Shown here: positions 7,957 to 15,973 of the stretch, piece after piece
Layout: each line of letters begins with the position of its first letter
Numbering within the stretch: position 1 is the first letter of the stretch
Assembly: GCA_016872915.1 (NCBI GenBank)
Contig: VGYQ01000019.1
Location: 1 to 39,063, forward strand
DNA: 39,063 bases
Reading direction: 5' to 3'
Origin: Planctomycetota bacterium
Lineage (GTDB): Bacteria; Planctomycetota; Phycisphaerae; Phycisphaerales; SM1A02
The notes under the pieces: generated by a model
What the model saw: only the letters and a program-made list of their open reading frames with translations
Database searches by the model: none
Told to the model about the DNA's origin: nothing
Translations under genes and position numbers: made by a program

Positions 7957-9744
7957 CTACCCCCGGAACACGGCGCCCAAACGCTTCCCCAAAACGGAAC
8001 TCGCCGCAGCGAGCGTGGCGGCAAGCAGCAACATCGCCCATGTCCCCATCGCGCTCGCGATGGCTGGGCCGTCTCCGAGGCGGTCAAAGAGCGTGTAGAT
8101 CGCCTTCGTCACCGGGTAGTTCGCTTCCCGCTGAGCGAGCAGCAGCGAATCGGAAACTTCCAACATGGACAAACTGAACGCCAACAGACCCCCCGCAACC
8201 ATGTTTGCCGCCACCAACGGAATCACCACGCGCCGCAGGGTGCGCACGGGTCCCGACCCGACGCTCGCCGCAGCCTCCTCGAGATCGACCGGCGTCTGCT
8301 CAAGCCCTGCCACCGTGGAACGCACCACGTATGGCAGCCGCCGGATTGCATAGGCAATGATCAGGAATGGCACCGGGTTGGGCGTCGCACCGACAATATT
8401 GCCCATCGCCGCGAGCGGTGCGCTCGAAAACCACTCCCACCACGCAGCGGGCAGGACCGCCGACAGCCCACTGAGCCACTCGGGCGCCCGCCCCGCAAAC
8501 GGCCACGCAAGGCTCATCGAAACGAAGCCGAACGCCATGACGAGTCCAGGCACGGCGATCGGCAACATGATGAGCGCATCGAGCAGCCACCGCAGCGGCA
8601 ACTTTGTGCGAACCAAAATGCGAGCCGCCGCCACGCCAAGAATGAGATCGATCACCACCGCGCAGCCGGCAAGGAAGAGCGAGTTGCGCACAGCGCCTGC
8701 CGCGAGGGGATGCTGAAGCGCCGCGGAAAAGTTTTCAAGCGTCCACGCCTGCGGCAGCACCGTGCCGTACCAACTCCCTGGAACGCTGAGCGCACTCAGC
8801 ACGACACCAATATGTGGCAGACATGCGATGCTGCACACACCACCCATGAGCACCCATGCGCCCAATGTTCCGCGCACTCCGAGCACGCGCTCCGTCCGAC
8901 GCACGGACGCCTTGGTCGATGCGCCACCACGCGCCCGTCCGAGCGTGGCGCGCCCCACGAGATAGATCGCAGTCGCCACCGCGAACATGAGCAGCGTGAG
9001 CGCATACGGCTGGCGCGATGTCTCGATCTCCTTCAGTCCATCGAAGATCTGCACGCTCGTCACGGAACGGAAGCCGAACATCAGTGGTGTACCGAGTTCC
9101 GTGAAACTCCAGACAAAAACGATCGTCGCGCCCGCGAAGAAACCCGGGCGAAGCATGGGCACGGTGATCCGTCGAAACCGCCGCCACGGTCCAGCGCCAC
9201 AGTTGCGCGCAGCCTCCTCCATGGCAGGGTCGATGTTCGCCAGCGCCGCCAGCACATTCAAGAACAGGATCGGATAGAGATGCAGCGCCTCGAGCAGGAT
9301 GATGATGCCGACTCCACCTCCGGTGAGCAGATCCAATGGTGGTCCGGTGCGTCCGAGGTGTCGCAGCAATGCGTTCAGACTGCCCTCGTGACCAAGGATC
9401 GCCTCCATGCCGATCGCACCGACAAATGGCGGCAGGATCAGCGGCGCGAGAAGCAGTGCGTTCAGCAGTCCCTTGCCGCGGAACGCACACCGCGCGCTCA
9501 CGAGCGCCACCGGGAGCGCGATCAACGCAGCGAGCAGTGTGGTACATGCGGCGATGAAAAGTGCGTTGCGAAGCCCCGCCACCAGCTGCGGATCGCGAAG
9601 CACATCCCTCACATGAAAGAGCGTCCAACCACTGTCATCATGGAGTGCGCCGGAGACCGCGTGCCCGATCGGCACGATCAGGAAGCAGGTCAGGACTGCA
9701 AACAGGACGCCCATGATGAGCGCATCGGTTCGCCTCGGTCGCAT
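7957..9744 (-). CDS. Fused two-domain ABC permease, iron(III)/FbpB-like
   Basis: A 595-residue protein with about twelve hydrophobic segments and two binding-protein-dependent permease modules. Each half ends in an EAA loop that contacts the ATPase: EEAARNCGAGPWRRFRRITV in the first, EEAAASVGSGPVRTLRRVVI in the second. This fused layout and the phrases around it resemble ferric iron permeases (FbpB/SfuB type), though thiamine or putrescine systems share the fold. Neither a binding protein nor an ATPase gene is adjacent, so partners must be elsewhere. The start at 9744 removes 68 upstream codons that overlap the protease gene and is preceded by a TACTCT element. Confidence 0.82.
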   Translation of the reverse strand: MRPRRTDALIMGVLFAVLTCFLIVPIGHAVSGALHDDSGWTLFHVRDVLRDPQLVAGLRNALFIAACTTLLAALIALPVALVSARCAFRGKGLLNALLLAPLILPPFVGAIGMEAILGHEGSLNALLRHLGRTGPPLDLLTGGGVGIIILLEALHLYPILFLNVLAALANIDPAMEEAARNCGAGPWRRFRRITVPMLRPGFFAGATIVFVWSFTELGTPLMFGFRSVTSVQIFDGLKEIETSRQPYALTLLMFAVATAIYLVGRATLGRARGGASTKASVRRTERVLGVRGTLGAWVLMGGVCSIACLPHIGVVLSALSVPGSWYGTVLPQAWTLENFSAALQHPLAAGAVRNSLFLAGCAVVIDLILGVAAARILVRTKLPLRWLLDALIMLPIAVPGLVMAFGFVSMSLAWPFAGRAPEWLSGLSAVLPAAWWEWFSSAPLAAMGNIVGATPNPVPFLIIAYAIRRLPYVVRSTVAGLEQTPVDLEEAAASVGSGPVRTLRRVVIPLVAANMVAGGLLAFSLSMLEVSDSLLLAQREANYPVTKAIYTLFDRLGDGPAIASAMGTWAMLLLAATLAAASSVLGKRLGAVFRG

Positions 9745-9753
9745 TGGGACGCA

Positions 9754-9759
9754 AGAGTA
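9754..9759 (-). promoter_or_regulatory. -10-like element of the ABC permease
   Basis: TACTCT on the minus strand, 9 nt before the ATG at 9744, in the 73-bp gap after the protease gene. Confidence 0.4.
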
Positions 9760-9817
9760 GAGCCTGCGCGGTTGGGCGCGGGGATTGCCTCCCAGCGGCG
9801 ATCGACAACCCTTTCGA

Positions 9818-11413
9818 TCAGCCCCAACCCGACAGCAGAACCGTGAGATCCTCGCCGTTGGTCGTGCCGTCGCGGTTGATATCCCCAAGGCCGGGCAACC
9901 CCCATCCGCCCAGAAGAATCGTGAGATCCAATCCCCCGACCGCACCATCCTGATTCAGATCTGCCGCACGTGGCGACACATACCACGCCAGCGCGAAGGG
10001 CGTGCCCGCCGTGCTCGAACCACCACGGGTCATCTGAATGATGTAATCGCCTGGCGCAAGGTCGCGCACATACAGGTGTTCGATGTTGTCGACCGCAGAT
10101 CGGCTCGCCACATTGCCCGATCCGTAGAAGGCCGTGCCCGCCTCGCCCTCGAGCGGCACCGCGATGCCGTCCGTGCCGATCCGCAGCAGCGCGAGGCTGA
10201 GGTCCGCCACGAGCGGAACGGCAGTCGAGTTTGTTGCCACGCGGTTCCACGCCGCGATCACCGACAGCTCGGGGGCTGACTGCGAGATCGTGAAACGCCA
10301 GAATCGAGTTGCGTTCACGGCAGGAAGGTTTTCGAAGTCCCAGCCGATGATCGAGCCTGCCACCGCGGCGGCTGCGCTCGTCGCGCCCGCAAACTCACCG
10401 CCCGTGAGAATTTGATGACTGCGGTCGATATTGACCAAGTCTGCACCCGACACTGGATCGAGTGGCTTCACCGTCGAGCCGCGCTGCGTGCCGGAGGCAA
10501 CCGGATTGTTCGTCCATCCGGCGCGGTGCGTCGCGCCCGCAAGCAGACACGCCTTGATGACCGTGGTTTCGTCCGCATTCGGATTGCTTGCGAGCGTGCT
10601 GAGTGCCGTGTCGTACAGAAGGACCGCTGCGGCGCCAACAACCGGCGCTGCCCAACTGGTGGCATTTCCAGGCGCAACGATTTGCGGCATCATCCGTCCC
10701 GGACCATCCGCCCCCACGGGCACATCACCACGCGAATGCTCGCCATCCATACGACCGACCGCCAGTCCGTTGTAACCCATCGCCATCAGTGGATAGGTCT
10801 GGCTCGTCGCACCGTTGTTCATACCAACGCAGTACAGCGTGTCGTCGCGGTTCATCTGGAAGTCAGCTCTGCGCAGGATTTCGAGATCACCCGCCGTGGG
10901 TGTGGTTCCCGAGAGGCCGCCGATCCAGCTGTGGTTGTAGACCTTCATCAGCGACGACGGCGGGGTCACGGGTGCGACCGACGATCCCTGTCCATAGCGA
11001 AGGTGCGATGAGATGAAACTATTCACCTCATACAGGTAGATCGTGCCAACTCCGCGCGCGATGCTGTTGTTGCCGTAGTACACGCCCGCCACAACTGTTG
11101 CGTGCGAGCTGACGGCGGGCGTTCCACTCTGTGCGGAGAATGTCTTGCCAGAAAACTCGGGCAATGTCTGGTTGGGCCCGTACGGAACAGGCGTGCCGCT
11201 TGCCTCCGGCGCCTCACACTGCGCAGCACGAACTCCCGCACCGATCGGCACAGCCGCGCCGAGACGGGCGACGAGTTCCTCATAGCCAATGTCATCGGCG
11301 AGGACGCTCGCTGAGCACAAAGTCGATGCAACAGCAGCCGTCCCGAGGACTGCCACTTGGCGCACTTTGGAGCACGCAAACTGACATCGAAGCCTCCGCA
11401 AGCGCTTGTGCAT
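9818..11413 (-). CDS. Secreted subtilase-like (S8) protein with dockerin-like C-terminal tag
   Basis: A 531-residue exported protein whose signal peptide ends near SASVLA. The subtilase pattern is recognisable: SSHATVVAGVYYG fits the catalytic His block, VGMNNGATS fits the oxyanion Asn block, and GNATSWAAPVVGAAAVL fits the catalytic Ser block. The Asp block aligns to IGAGVRAAQCEAPE, where Glu takes the place of Asp. The middle and C-terminal parts contain beta-rich text like a P-domain or pre-peptidase domain (DIEH-type strands, DLAPGDYIIQM). The last 50 residues are two calcium-loop repeats (DLNQDGAVGGLDLTILLGGW and DINRDGTTNGEDLTVLLSGW), as in two other proteins of this window. Activity is likely but unproven. 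Confidence 0.78.
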   Translation of the reverse strand: MHKRLRRLRCQFACSKVRQVAVLGTAAVASTLCSASVLADDIGYEELVARLGAAVPIGAGVRAAQCEAPEASGTPVPYGPNQTLPEFSGKTFSAQSGTPAVSSHATVVAGVYYGNNSIARGVGTIYLYEVNSFISSHLRYGQGSSVAPVTPPSSLMKVYNHSWIGGLSGTTPTAGDLEILRRADFQMNRDDTLYCVGMNNGATSQTYPLMAMGYNGLAVGRMDGEHSRGDVPVGADGPGRMMPQIVAPGNATSWAAPVVGAAAVLLYDTALSTLASNPNADETTVIKACLLAGATHRAGWTNNPVASGTQRGSTVKPLDPVSGADLVNIDRSHQILTGGEFAGATSAAAAVAGSIIGWDFENLPAVNATRFWRFTISQSAPELSVIAAWNRVATNSTAVPLVADLSLALLRIGTDGIAVPLEGEAGTAFYGSGNVASRSAVDNIEHLYVRDLAPGDYIIQMTRGGSSTAGTPFALAWYVSPRAADLNQDGAVGGLDLTILLGGWGLPGLGDINRDGTTNGEDLTVLLSGWG

Positions 11414-11419
11414 GGCCCT

Positions 11420-11429
11420 ACCGTAGCAT
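11420..11429. promoter_or_regulatory. Overlapping divergent -10 elements (protease / dehydrogenase)
   Basis: ACCGTAGCAT reads as TACGGT on the minus strand, 6 nt before the protease ATG at 11413, and as TAGCAT on the plus strand, 19 nt before the dehydrogenase ATG at 11449. The two share bases 11424-11425, so transcription in the two directions would compete. The divergent starts are only 35 bp apart. Confidence 0.4.
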
Positions 11430-11448
11430 TGCCCCGCCTCAAAGCAAC

Positions 11449-12420
11449 ATGGAGTCAGAAAAACCACTCATTTTGGTCACAGAAAAGCTGGCAGATGCCC
11501 CCCTGGCGTGGTTGAAGCGGGTCGCTCGGGTCACGGAGGCAGCACCCGATACGGAGGCATTTTTGGCAGCTGCGTCGGGGGCACTCGGCTTGGTGGTCCG
11601 CACCTACACGACCGTGGACGATGCACTGCTCGCACGGCTGCCCGCACTCCGCGTGGTCGGGCGCGCAGGCGTGGGCGTGGACAACATCGATCTCGGGGCA
11701 TGCGCGCGCCGCGGGGTGATGGTCGTGAATACTCCAGATGCCAACACGCAGGCTGTGGTGGAGTATGTGCTCTGCCTGCTCTGCGATGCGCTGCGGCCGC
11801 GGGTATTTCTCGACCGTGCACTCGATCCGCAAGCGTGGAATGCGGCGCGCAGCGAGATTGCCGCACAGCGGCAGATGAGCGAACTCACCCTTGGCATTCT
11901 TGGGGTGGGACGCATTGGGACGCGCCTCGCGCAGGTCGCCGCCGCCATCGGCTTTCACGTGCTGCTTCATGATTTGCGCGACATCGACGCATCACAGTGT
12001 GGTGGAGGCGAGATCGTTCCACTCAGCAGGCTGCTGGCCGAAAGCCATGTCATCAGCATTCATGTGGATGGGCGGCCCTCCAATCGCAACTTTCTGAACG
12101 CCGATCGGCTCACGCAGTTGCGACCCGATGTGCTGCTCATCAACACGTCGCGCGGTATGGTCCTTCCTGCGAGCGATCTTGCACGGTTCCTCGGTGCGAA
12201 TCCCCTCGCGCGCGCCATTCTGGATGTGCACGACCCAGAACCAATCGCGGCAAACTGTCCGCTTCTGGGACTCCGTGCCGCGTTCCTTGCGCCGCACCTT
12301 GCAAGTCGAAGTGAGACCGCGATGGAGAACATGAGTTGGGTCGTTCGCGATGTTGTGACAGTGGCCCGAGGCGGCACTCCCAAGCATCCTGTGGACGCCA
12401 CCACCCTGTCGCACGACTGA
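11449..12420 (+). CDS. D-2-hydroxyacid dehydrogenase (phosphoglycerate dehydrogenase-like)
   Basis: A 323-residue NAD-dependent dehydrogenase. GRAGVGVDNIDL (71-82) and the Rossmann motif GILGVGRIGTRLA (149-161) are typical, and the catalytic set is complete: R235 (INTSRG), E264 (HDPEP) and H283 (APHLASRS). It resembles the first 320 residues of SerA but lacks the ACT regulatory domain, so it could be 3-phosphoglycerate dehydrogenase or another 2-hydroxyacid dehydrogenase such as a glyoxylate reductase. I therefore give no gene symbol. It starts 35 bp from the divergent protease gene and converges on hpnH. Confidence 0.88.
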   Translation: MESEKPLILVTEKLADAPLAWLKRVARVTEAAPDTEAFLAAASGALGLVVRTYTTVDDALLARLPALRVVGRAGVGVDNIDLGACARRGVMVVNTPDANTQAVVEYVLCLLCDALRPRVFLDRALDPQAWNAARSEIAAQRQMSELTLGILGVGRIGTRLAQVAAAIGFHVLLHDLRDIDASQCGGGEIVPLSRLLAESHVISIHVDGRPSNRNFLNADRLTQLRPDVLLINTSRGMVLPASDLARFLGANPLARAILDVHDPEPIAANCPLLGLRAAFLAPHLASRSETAMENMSWVVRDVVTVARGGTPKHPVDATTLSHD

Positions 12421-12421
12421 C

Positions 12422-12440
12422 GCGGACCCTGCGCGTCCGC
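12422..12440. terminator. Hairpin between convergent dehydrogenase and hpnH genes
   Basis: A 6-bp GC-rich stem (12422-12427 with 12435-12440, 7-nt loop) fills the 20-bp gap between the two stop codons. No T-run follows on either side, so it is at best a weak or bidirectional terminator. Confidence 0.35.
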
Positions 12441-13592
12441 TTACGCGGCAGTGTGCTCCACTTCGCGCACATCCTTTGCGAAGCCAAGCTGAACCAGATG
12501 CGCACGCGGGCCATGCGGCTTCGTTGCCTCCTCGTGCAAACGCTCGCGCGCGGCAGGATTCGCGTAGGTGTCGAACAGCATGGCCTTCACCGTTGCAAAC
12601 ATCCCAGGCAGCGCCGAGAAGGTGTAGTCCACCGCGCTCGGCTCATGTCCGCAGTGCACCATGCAGTTTTGACACTTTGGGTTGCCGGATGCGCGTCCGT
12701 AGCGATCCCACTCCGTTTCCTCCATGAGTTCACGGAAGGAATCTGCCGTCCCTTCATTGAGCAGGTAGCACGGCTTCTGCCATCCAAAGATGTTGAAGGT
12801 TGGATTGCCCCAAGGAGTGCACTCGAAGGAGCGGCGACCCATCAAGTATTCCAAGAAGAGCGGCGACTGATTGAAACGCCAGCGTCGCCGTCCATCGCGG
12901 CGGTTCGACAGAACCATCTCAAAGAGCTCATGCGTCTTCTGGCGCTTCAGAAAACTCTTCTGATCGGGCGCCTTGTCGTACGCATACCCAGGGCTGACCA
13001 TCATGCCTTCGACGCCAAGATCCATCATTTCATCGAAGAACTGTCGCACGGCATTCGGATCTGCGCCATCGAAAAGCGTCGTGTTGGTGGTCACCCGGAA
13101 GCCGCGCTCCACCGCGAGCCGGATGCCTTCGATCGCCTTCTGGAACGTCCCCTCACGGCACACCGCGAAGTCATGGTGCTCCTCGATGCCGTCCATGTGA
13201 ACGCTGAAGGTGAGGTATTTGCTCGGCTTGAACCAACCCGCTTCGAGCTTCTCCTTCAGAAGGAGCGCGTTTGTGCAGAGGTAGATGTACTTTCGGCGTG
13301 CGACCAGTTCACGCACAAGTTCGGCGATCTGCGGATGAAGCAGCGGCTCACCACCAGGGATCGAGACCATCGGCGCGCCGCACTCATCAACCGCCTGAAG
13401 GCACTCGGCGACGGAAAGTTCGCGCTTCAGAATGTGGGCCGGGTACTGGATCTTGCCGCAGCCGGCACAGGCAAGATTGCAGCGAAAAAGCGGTTCAAGC
13501 ATCAGGACGAGCGGGTACCGCTTGCGGCCTCGGAGCTTTTGCCCGAGCACATAGGTCGCAACGGTCCACATTTGGCTGATCGGAACTGGCAT
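12441..13592 (-). CDS. hpnH: HpnH, adenosyl-hopene transferase (radical SAM)
   Basis: A 383-residue radical SAM enzyme. The cluster motif CNLACAGC gives C38, C42 and C45 (CX3CX2C), preceded by RGRKRYPLVLMLEPLFR, a stretch very characteristic of HpnH. SIPGGEPLLHPQI, FSVHMDGIEEHHD and the late Cys cluster CQNCMVHCGHEP also fit. HpnH joins a 5'-deoxyadenosyl group to diploptene, the first step toward extended C35 hopanoids. No squalene-hopene cyclase or other hpn gene lies in the window. The ATG at 13592 matches the family N-terminus and has an AAGGA site; 51 upstream codons in frame look spurious. Confidence 0.93.
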   Translation of the reverse strand: MPVPISQMWTVATYVLGQKLRGRKRYPLVLMLEPLFRCNLACAGCGKIQYPAHILKRELSVAECLQAVDECGAPMVSIPGGEPLLHPQIAELVRELVARRKYIYLCTNALLLKEKLEAGWFKPSKYLTFSVHMDGIEEHHDFAVCREGTFQKAIEGIRLAVERGFRVTTNTTLFDGADPNAVRQFFDEMMDLGVEGMMVSPGYAYDKAPDQKSFLKRQKTHELFEMVLSNRRDGRRRWRFNQSPLFLEYLMGRRSFECTPWGNPTFNIFGWQKPCYLLNEGTADSFRELMEETEWDRYGRASGNPKCQNCMVHCGHEPSAVDYTFSALPGMFATVKAMLFDTYANPAARERLHEEATKPHGPRAHLVQLGFAKDVREVEHTAA

Positions 13593-13628
13593 GGGTGAGA
13601 GATTTCCTTGAACTTCCGAGGGTGGCGG

Positions 13629-13656
13629 ATCGTAGCAACCGCATGCTCCCGTGCAA
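13629..13656 (-). promoter_or_regulatory. Candidate hpnH promoter
   Basis: On the minus strand TTGCAC (13651-13656) and TACGAT (13629-13634) are 16 bp apart. The start site would lie about 30 nt before the hpnH ATG, leaving room for the AAGGA ribosome binding site. It contrasts with the near-leaderless arrangement of most neighbouring genes. The rest of the 281-bp divergent region (13593-13873) shows nothing else clear. Confidence 0.4.
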
Positions 13657-13857
13657 TGCACTTGCCCTCCCACACCCATCGCCCGCCGCGGCGGGGCTGC
13701 AGGCCGTGGCGAGTGCAGTGCACGCGGGGCTTGGCGCAGGTGCACGAGGAGCCGCGAAACTCACGCGGGCGATCGAGTCCAAGTTTGGCGCGGCGCGCGC
13801 CGTGTCGGCCCGGACGACTCGAAGCACGTCCATCCACGCAGCCCACGGAGAGTCAGG

Positions 13858-13863
13858 TACTTT
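13858..13863 (+). promoter_or_regulatory. -10-like element of the ECF sigma factor gene
   Basis: TACTTT, 10 nt before the ATG at 13874. ECF-type autoregulatory promoters have a different -10, so this may be a housekeeping start. Confidence 0.3.
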
Positions 13864-13873
13864 GCCCCTCACG

Positions 13874-14506
13874 ATGGCCGACCAAGGCATGGATGCCGCA
13901 TCGGATGAATCGCTCCTGACGCGCCACCGCGACGGGGACCCGGATGCATTCCGAACACTCGTTGAACGCTACCGCAGCGACCTGCACGGATTCCTCGCAC
14001 GCTTCCTTGGTTCGGGCGCCGCAGCCGACGATGTCTTTCAGGACACGATGCTGCAGGTCCACCTCTCGGCTGACTCTTTCGATGCAGATCGGCGCTTCAA
14101 GCCCTGGCTCTACACGATCGCATCGAACAAGGCGCGCGACTTTCATCGGCGCGCGAAGCGTCGACGTGCCGTGAGCTTGGATAAGCCGATGAGCGATGAC
14201 GATGGCTTCACCATGGGTGAACTCGTCGAGGCGCAGGACGAAGCGCCCGATGCGTTTGCAACGGCGCGCGATGAGAGCGCTTTGGTGAAGCAAGTGCTCG
14301 ATGGCATGCCGGCGCACCACCGCGAAGTGATCCTCCTTGGATATTTTCAGCGTCTCAGCTACCAGCAGGTGGCAGATGCACTGGGTGTTCCGCTCGGCAC
14401 GATCAAGAGCCGCATGCATGCCGCCGTGGCGATGTTTTCCACGCAGTGGCGGCGCCGCACGGGCGGTGGGCCAGGACACACGAACGATGTGAACAAGGGT
14501 GAGTGA
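13874..14506 (+). CDS. ECF-type RNA polymerase sigma factor
   Basis: A 210-residue sigma factor with region 2 at about residues 20-100 (DAFRTLVERYRSDLHGFL, DDVFQDTMLQVH, FKPWLYTIASNKARD) and region 4 at about 140-190 (MPAHHREVILLGYFQRLSY, VPLGTIKSRMHAAVA). There is no region 1 or 3. The tail is Gly/Asn-rich. The frame stays open upstream to 13595, but MADQGMDAASDESLLTRHRD is a normal ECF start and has a -10-like hexamer 10 nt before it. A membrane protein that may be its regulator follows 69 nt downstream. Planctomycetes carry many such sigma factors; the target genes are not visible. Confidence 0.88.
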   Translation: MADQGMDAASDESLLTRHRDGDPDAFRTLVERYRSDLHGFLARFLGSGAAADDVFQDTMLQVHLSADSFDADRRFKPWLYTIASNKARDFHRRAKRRRAVSLDKPMSDDDGFTMGELVEAQDEAPDAFATARDESALVKQVLDGMPAHHREVILLGYFQRLSYQQVADALGVPLGTIKSRMHAAVAMFSTQWRRRTGGGPGHTNDVNKGE

Positions 14507-14575
14507 CCGAGATGATCCACCAACACAAGAAGAACTCCTGATTCAGGGCGCAAACAGGATGCAACGGGAACAGAC

Positions 14576-15511
14576 ATGACCATGAATGATTCGCACCAAG
14601 GATTTGACGATGAACGCGATGCCGCAGCGCTCGAGTACTTGATCGAGGCAGGCTTTGACAGATCCTGCATCGGACGAATGCCCGCGGAGCTTCGCGCGAA
14701 TGCCGAGCGACTGCTGGGAGAATTGAGTGCCATCGATCGGTATCCGGTGGCGCCGCCAAGCGAACTGCTCGTGGAGGCGACTCTTGCGCGCGTTGCCCGC
14801 GCGGATGAACAGAATCGGGAACGCTGGCGTTTGCCGCAGTGGCACGTGCAGCGAAGCCGTTGGGGCCTGCCAAATCTCGTGGCGATCGCGGCGCTGCTGA
14901 TTGTTGCGGCAGGGGTTGCGATTCCCGTGACCGCGCAGGTCCGCCGCTCGCACTCGCAGTCGCTGTGCGCGAACAGCTTGCGAAGTCTCGGCGGTGGACT
15001 CGCTGCGTATGCGGCGGATCACCGTGGCATGCTGCCGATGACTGCCGGACTCGCTGGCTTCCTCGGCGGCCCGACGGAACAAGTACCGCCCATGGCGGAG
15101 AACGCGCGTCACCTCGAACTGCTCTCTTCGAAGGGCTACTGCCACGCCGACTGCACACGCTGCAATGGCGCACGCAACTTGTCGTACCGCGTTCCCACGC
15201 ATCGGTCGCAACTGCAGCTGGCCGCCACCGCGCGCAGTCCAGTCGCCGCCGACGCGAACCCCGTGCAGGGACTCGTCCAGCGCGGGGTGATGCCGCCAAC
15301 CTTCGACCTCAACTCGCCCAACCACGGTCAGTCTGGTCAAAATGTTCTGTTCTCGGACGGTTCCGCCATGTGGCTCGGTTCGCCGCGGCTCCAGGTCGCT
15401 CCGAACGCCCTGAGCGACAACATTTGGGTGATTCGTGGACCAGATGGCAGGGAAACAATCGATTTCCGCCGAGCCGGTCCAAGTGCGCTCGAAATCCTGC
15501 TTGTCAACTGA
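14576..15511 (+). CDS. Membrane protein, putative sigma-factor partner with pseudopilin-like outer domain
   Basis: A 311-residue protein with an N-terminal charged part (1-95), one transmembrane helix (about 99-120, LPNLVAIAALLIVAAGVAIP) and an outer part. Position after an ECF sigma gene and this topology suggest an anti-sigma factor, yet no zinc HX3CX2C motif is present. Right after the helix, CANSLRSLGGGLAAYAADHR with a following LP resembles the start of planctomycete pseudopilin-like proteins, and NHGQSGQNVLFSDGSAMWL (H250, D261, G262) resembles their H-X9-DG signature with one extra residue. A Cys/His cluster, CHADCTRC (189-196), could bind metal. The function is inferred from context only. 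Confidence 0.6.
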   Translation: MTMNDSHQGFDDERDAAALEYLIEAGFDRSCIGRMPAELRANAERLLGELSAIDRYPVAPPSELLVEATLARVARADEQNRERWRLPQWHVQRSRWGLPNLVAIAALLIVAAGVAIPVTAQVRRSHSQSLCANSLRSLGGGLAAYAADHRGMLPMTAGLAGFLGGPTEQVPPMAENARHLELLSSKGYCHADCTRCNGARNLSYRVPTHRSQLQLAATARSPVAADANPVQGLVQRGVMPPTFDLNSPNHGQSGQNVLFSDGSAMWLGSPRLQVAPNALSDNIWVIRGPDGRETIDFRRAGPSALEILLVN

Positions 15512-15544
15512 ACGCCCCGGAAGTCCATGAGTCTGCGCAAGGTG

Positions 15545-15573
15545 TTGCGCGGCGGCGCGGGTGCGTGTAGCCT
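15545..15573 (+). promoter_or_regulatory. Possible rpmI promoter
   Basis: TTGCGC (15545-15550) and TAGCCT (15568-15573) are 17 bp apart, upstream of rpmI. A short leader would carry the GAAGGTG site in front of the ATG at 15600. Confidence 0.3.
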
Positions 15574-15599
15574 GCGTGGCTCGACCGAAGGTGCCCACC

Positions 15600-15863
15600 A
15601 TGCCCAAGCAGAAGACACACAAGGGACTGACCAAGCGAATCAAGGTGACGAAGACCGGCAAGGTCCGCTTCTTCAGCCCCAACAGCCGCCATCTCAAGAG
15701 CAACAAGCGCGGTGTGACCGTGCAGACCTATCGCAAGGGTCGCTTTGCTCGTGATGGCGACATGAAGATGTACGGGAAGCTCCTGAACCGCGGCCTGCTC
15801 TCGCAGCAGCAGCATGCGGTGCGCAAGGAATCCCCCGCAGCCGCAGCGGCATCCGCCGACTGA
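15600..15863 (+). CDS. rpmI: Ribosomal protein bL35 with C-terminal extension
   Basis: An 87-residue protein whose first part (MPKQKTHKGLTKRIKVTKTG, then KVRFFSPNSRHLKSNKRG) is bL35 of the large ribosomal subunit. bL35 is usually about 64 residues; here an extra tail with MKMYGKLLNRGLLSQQQ and a final Ala-rich stretch extends it. A GAAGGTG ribosome binding site precedes the start; 13 upstream in-frame codons do not belong to the family. The partner rplT follows, but infC, which often precedes rpmI, is absent. A 6-bp hairpin with a 5-nt loop (15899-15904 with 15910-15915) lies in the gap to rplT and might mediate autoregulation. Confidence 0.92.
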   Translation: MPKQKTHKGLTKRIKVTKTGKVRFFSPNSRHLKSNKRGVTVQTYRKGRFARDGDMKMYGKLLNRGLLSQQQHAVRKESPAAAAASAD

Positions 15864-15957
15864 CGATTGCATCCGCATTGCCCGCCGGGATCGAAAGCCC
15901 GTTCGCAGTGAACGGCCCCGTCGAGCGTCCGCCGCGCCGCAAGGCACGGCCTGAGTA

Positions 15958-15964
15958 AGAGGAG
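15958..15964 (+). promoter_or_regulatory. Ribosome binding site of rplT
   Basis: AGAGGAG, 9 nt before the rplT ATG. It is a clear Shine-Dalgarno site for a gene inside an operon. Confidence 0.65.
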
Positions 15965-15973
15965 TTTTCTCCC

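Noticed and set aside
6468-8177. Plus-strand 569-codon open frame antisense to nuoD and nuoE
   Set aside because: Composition is that of a reverse-frame shadow and both nuo genes are clear family members.
13593-13873. Possible N-terminal extension of the ECF sigma factor through the open frame from 13595
   Set aside because: The extension would overlap the hpnH promoter region and does not resemble sigma factor sequence; the start at 13874 gives a normal ECF N-terminus.
14512-14541. Ten-codon mini reading frame between the sigma factor and its membrane partner
   Set aside because: It looks like a possible leader peptide (MIHQHKKNS), but no attenuator structure follows and such short frames occur by chance.
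15899-15915. Hairpin between rpmI and rplT as a ribosomal-protein leader
   Set aside because: The stem is only 6 bp and I could not draw the pseudoknot known from some bL20 leaders, so I mention it in the rpmI entry but do not list it as a regulatory feature.
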